Below, piece by piece: positions 5,141 through 5,297 of a DNA stretch of 5,297 nucleotides (position 1 is the stretch's first letter; the number at the start of each line of letters is the position of its first letter). The position numbers and the translations under genes are program-made. Source of the stretch: Candidatus Kaiserbacteria bacterium (GTDB lineage: Bacteria > Patescibacteriota > Minisyncoccia > Phycocordibacterales > UBA918). The notes beneath the pieces are model-generated. The model did no database searches. It saw nothing but the letters and a program-made list of their open reading frames with translations, and was not told the DNA's origin. Location of the stretch: positions 1 through 5,297 of the forward strand of contig SKHJ01000014.1 in the NCBI GenBank assembly GCA_007116965.1, read 5' to 3'.

Positions 5141-5169
5141 AGCATAAAGGAAACCGTAAAAAAAGTCAA
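5141..5169 (-). promoter_or_regulatory. Predicted sigma70-type promoter for the rpsS-led operon
   Basis: On the minus strand TTGACT (5164-5169) and TATGCT (5141-5146) are separated by 17 bases, the optimal spacing. The -35 box matches five of six consensus positions and the -10 box four of six, including the key TA at the start and the final T. The discriminator AGCGGCG is GC-rich. Transcription would begin near 5134, about 185 bases before the S19 start. The promoter lies 11 bases past the transposase stop, so it may belong to the insertion sequence end or to the original operon. Confidence 0.6.
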
Positions 5170-5180
5170 CCATTACTGTT

Positions 5181-5297
5181 TTAGGTACGCACTTTTGTCA
5201 CTTTTCCATATAGTACTTCATTGGGCGTCTTGCCATCAAGTCCGCAGTGTTCCAGGTTATTGTAGTAGTCATTCCAAAGACGGATTTTCTGTTTCAA
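5181..5297 (-). CDS. Integrase-core (DDE) transposase, C-terminal end, cut by window edge
   Basis: The last 38 codons of a gene enter from the right edge and stop at TAA 5181-5183. The peptide reads KQKIRLWNDYYNNLEHCGL, then DGKTPNEVLYGK, then VTKVRT. The pattern of Trp/aromatics, YYN, a short spacer, H, then GKTPNE is the hallmark C-terminus of rve-type integrase domains in IS3- and IS481-like transposases, where the common form is YNxxRPHxxLxGxTPxE. The usual RPH is replaced by LEHC. The third catalytic acid would lie upstream, outside the window, so whether the element is active cannot be judged. The gene runs toward rpsS on the same strand. The family assignment beyond 'integrase-core transposase' is uncertain. 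Confidence 0.85.
   Translation of the reverse strand: MKQKIRLWNDYYNNLEHCGLDGKTPNEVLYGKVTKVRT

Larger units (their letters stand above)
4949..5180 (-). promoter_or_regulatory. Non-coding leader upstream of rpsS
   Basis: This 232-base gap lies between the transposase stop and the S19 start. It contains the predicted promoter (5141-5169), a strong hairpin just after the expected transcription start (5094-5125), and a longer-range pairing (5016-5022 with 5062-5068) that encloses 39 bases. The enclosed part includes a weak AGGU/ACCU pairing. The region could be a regulatory mRNA leader, the terminal part of an insertion sequence, or both. I could not match it to a known ribosomal-protein leader class. 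Two tiny start-to-stop frames occur within it (4961-5014 and 4953-5030), with no evidence of coding. Confidence 0.6.

Overview
The window is a bacterial ribosomal-protein cluster read entirely on the minus strand. In transcription order (right to left) it encodes S19, L22, S3, L16, L29, S17, L14, L24, L5, S14, S8 and the first ~160 residues of L6. This is the standard order of the distal S10 operon joined to the proximal spc operon. The protein sequences look like Patescibacteria (CPR), most likely the Parcubacteria group. Clues are an S3 that opens with HPYVQRIG in place of the usual NPxGxRLG, an L22 with an NYRQSPRKVRLVAD start and KRFMPRARG hairpin, a zinc-ribbon S14 of 61 residues, and short compact proteins. 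The lineage call is inference from recalled family features, not from a search.

Layout: 5181-5297 is the C-terminal end of a DDE/integrase-core transposase on the same strand. It sits where rplB (L2) would normally lie. 4949-5180 is a non-coding leader with a good sigma70-type promoter 11 bases after the transposase stop, followed by an 11-bp hairpin and further pairing. 1807-4948 is tightly packed ribosomal genes with gaps of 5-43 bases. 1246-1785 is rplE. 1060-1245 is an unusually long gap inside the operon with its own promoter-like sequence and two strong hairpins. 1-1059 holds rpsN and rpsH (overlapping by 7 bases) and rplF, which runs off the left edge.

The most interesting element is the hairpin at 1096-1139, just upstream of rpsN-rpsH. 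Its core (5' AGUC on one side, GAUACU on the other, with one unpaired base before the AGUC) has the architecture of the S8-binding core of 16S rRNA helix 21. A feedback site at which S8 controls S14-S8-L6 is therefore likely. In E. coli the equivalent site lies at the start of rplE, so this would be a relocated and possibly independently evolved version.

Two further points concern expression. None of the 12 ribosomal genes has a recognisable Shine-Dalgarno sequence at normal spacing, yet 10 of 12 start codons are preceded directly by U (UAUG), which fits initiation helped by extended pairing with initiator tRNA. The two predicted promoters share the sequence TAGCG across the end of the -10 box and the start of a GC-rich discriminator, a feature linked elsewhere to growth-rate or stringent control.
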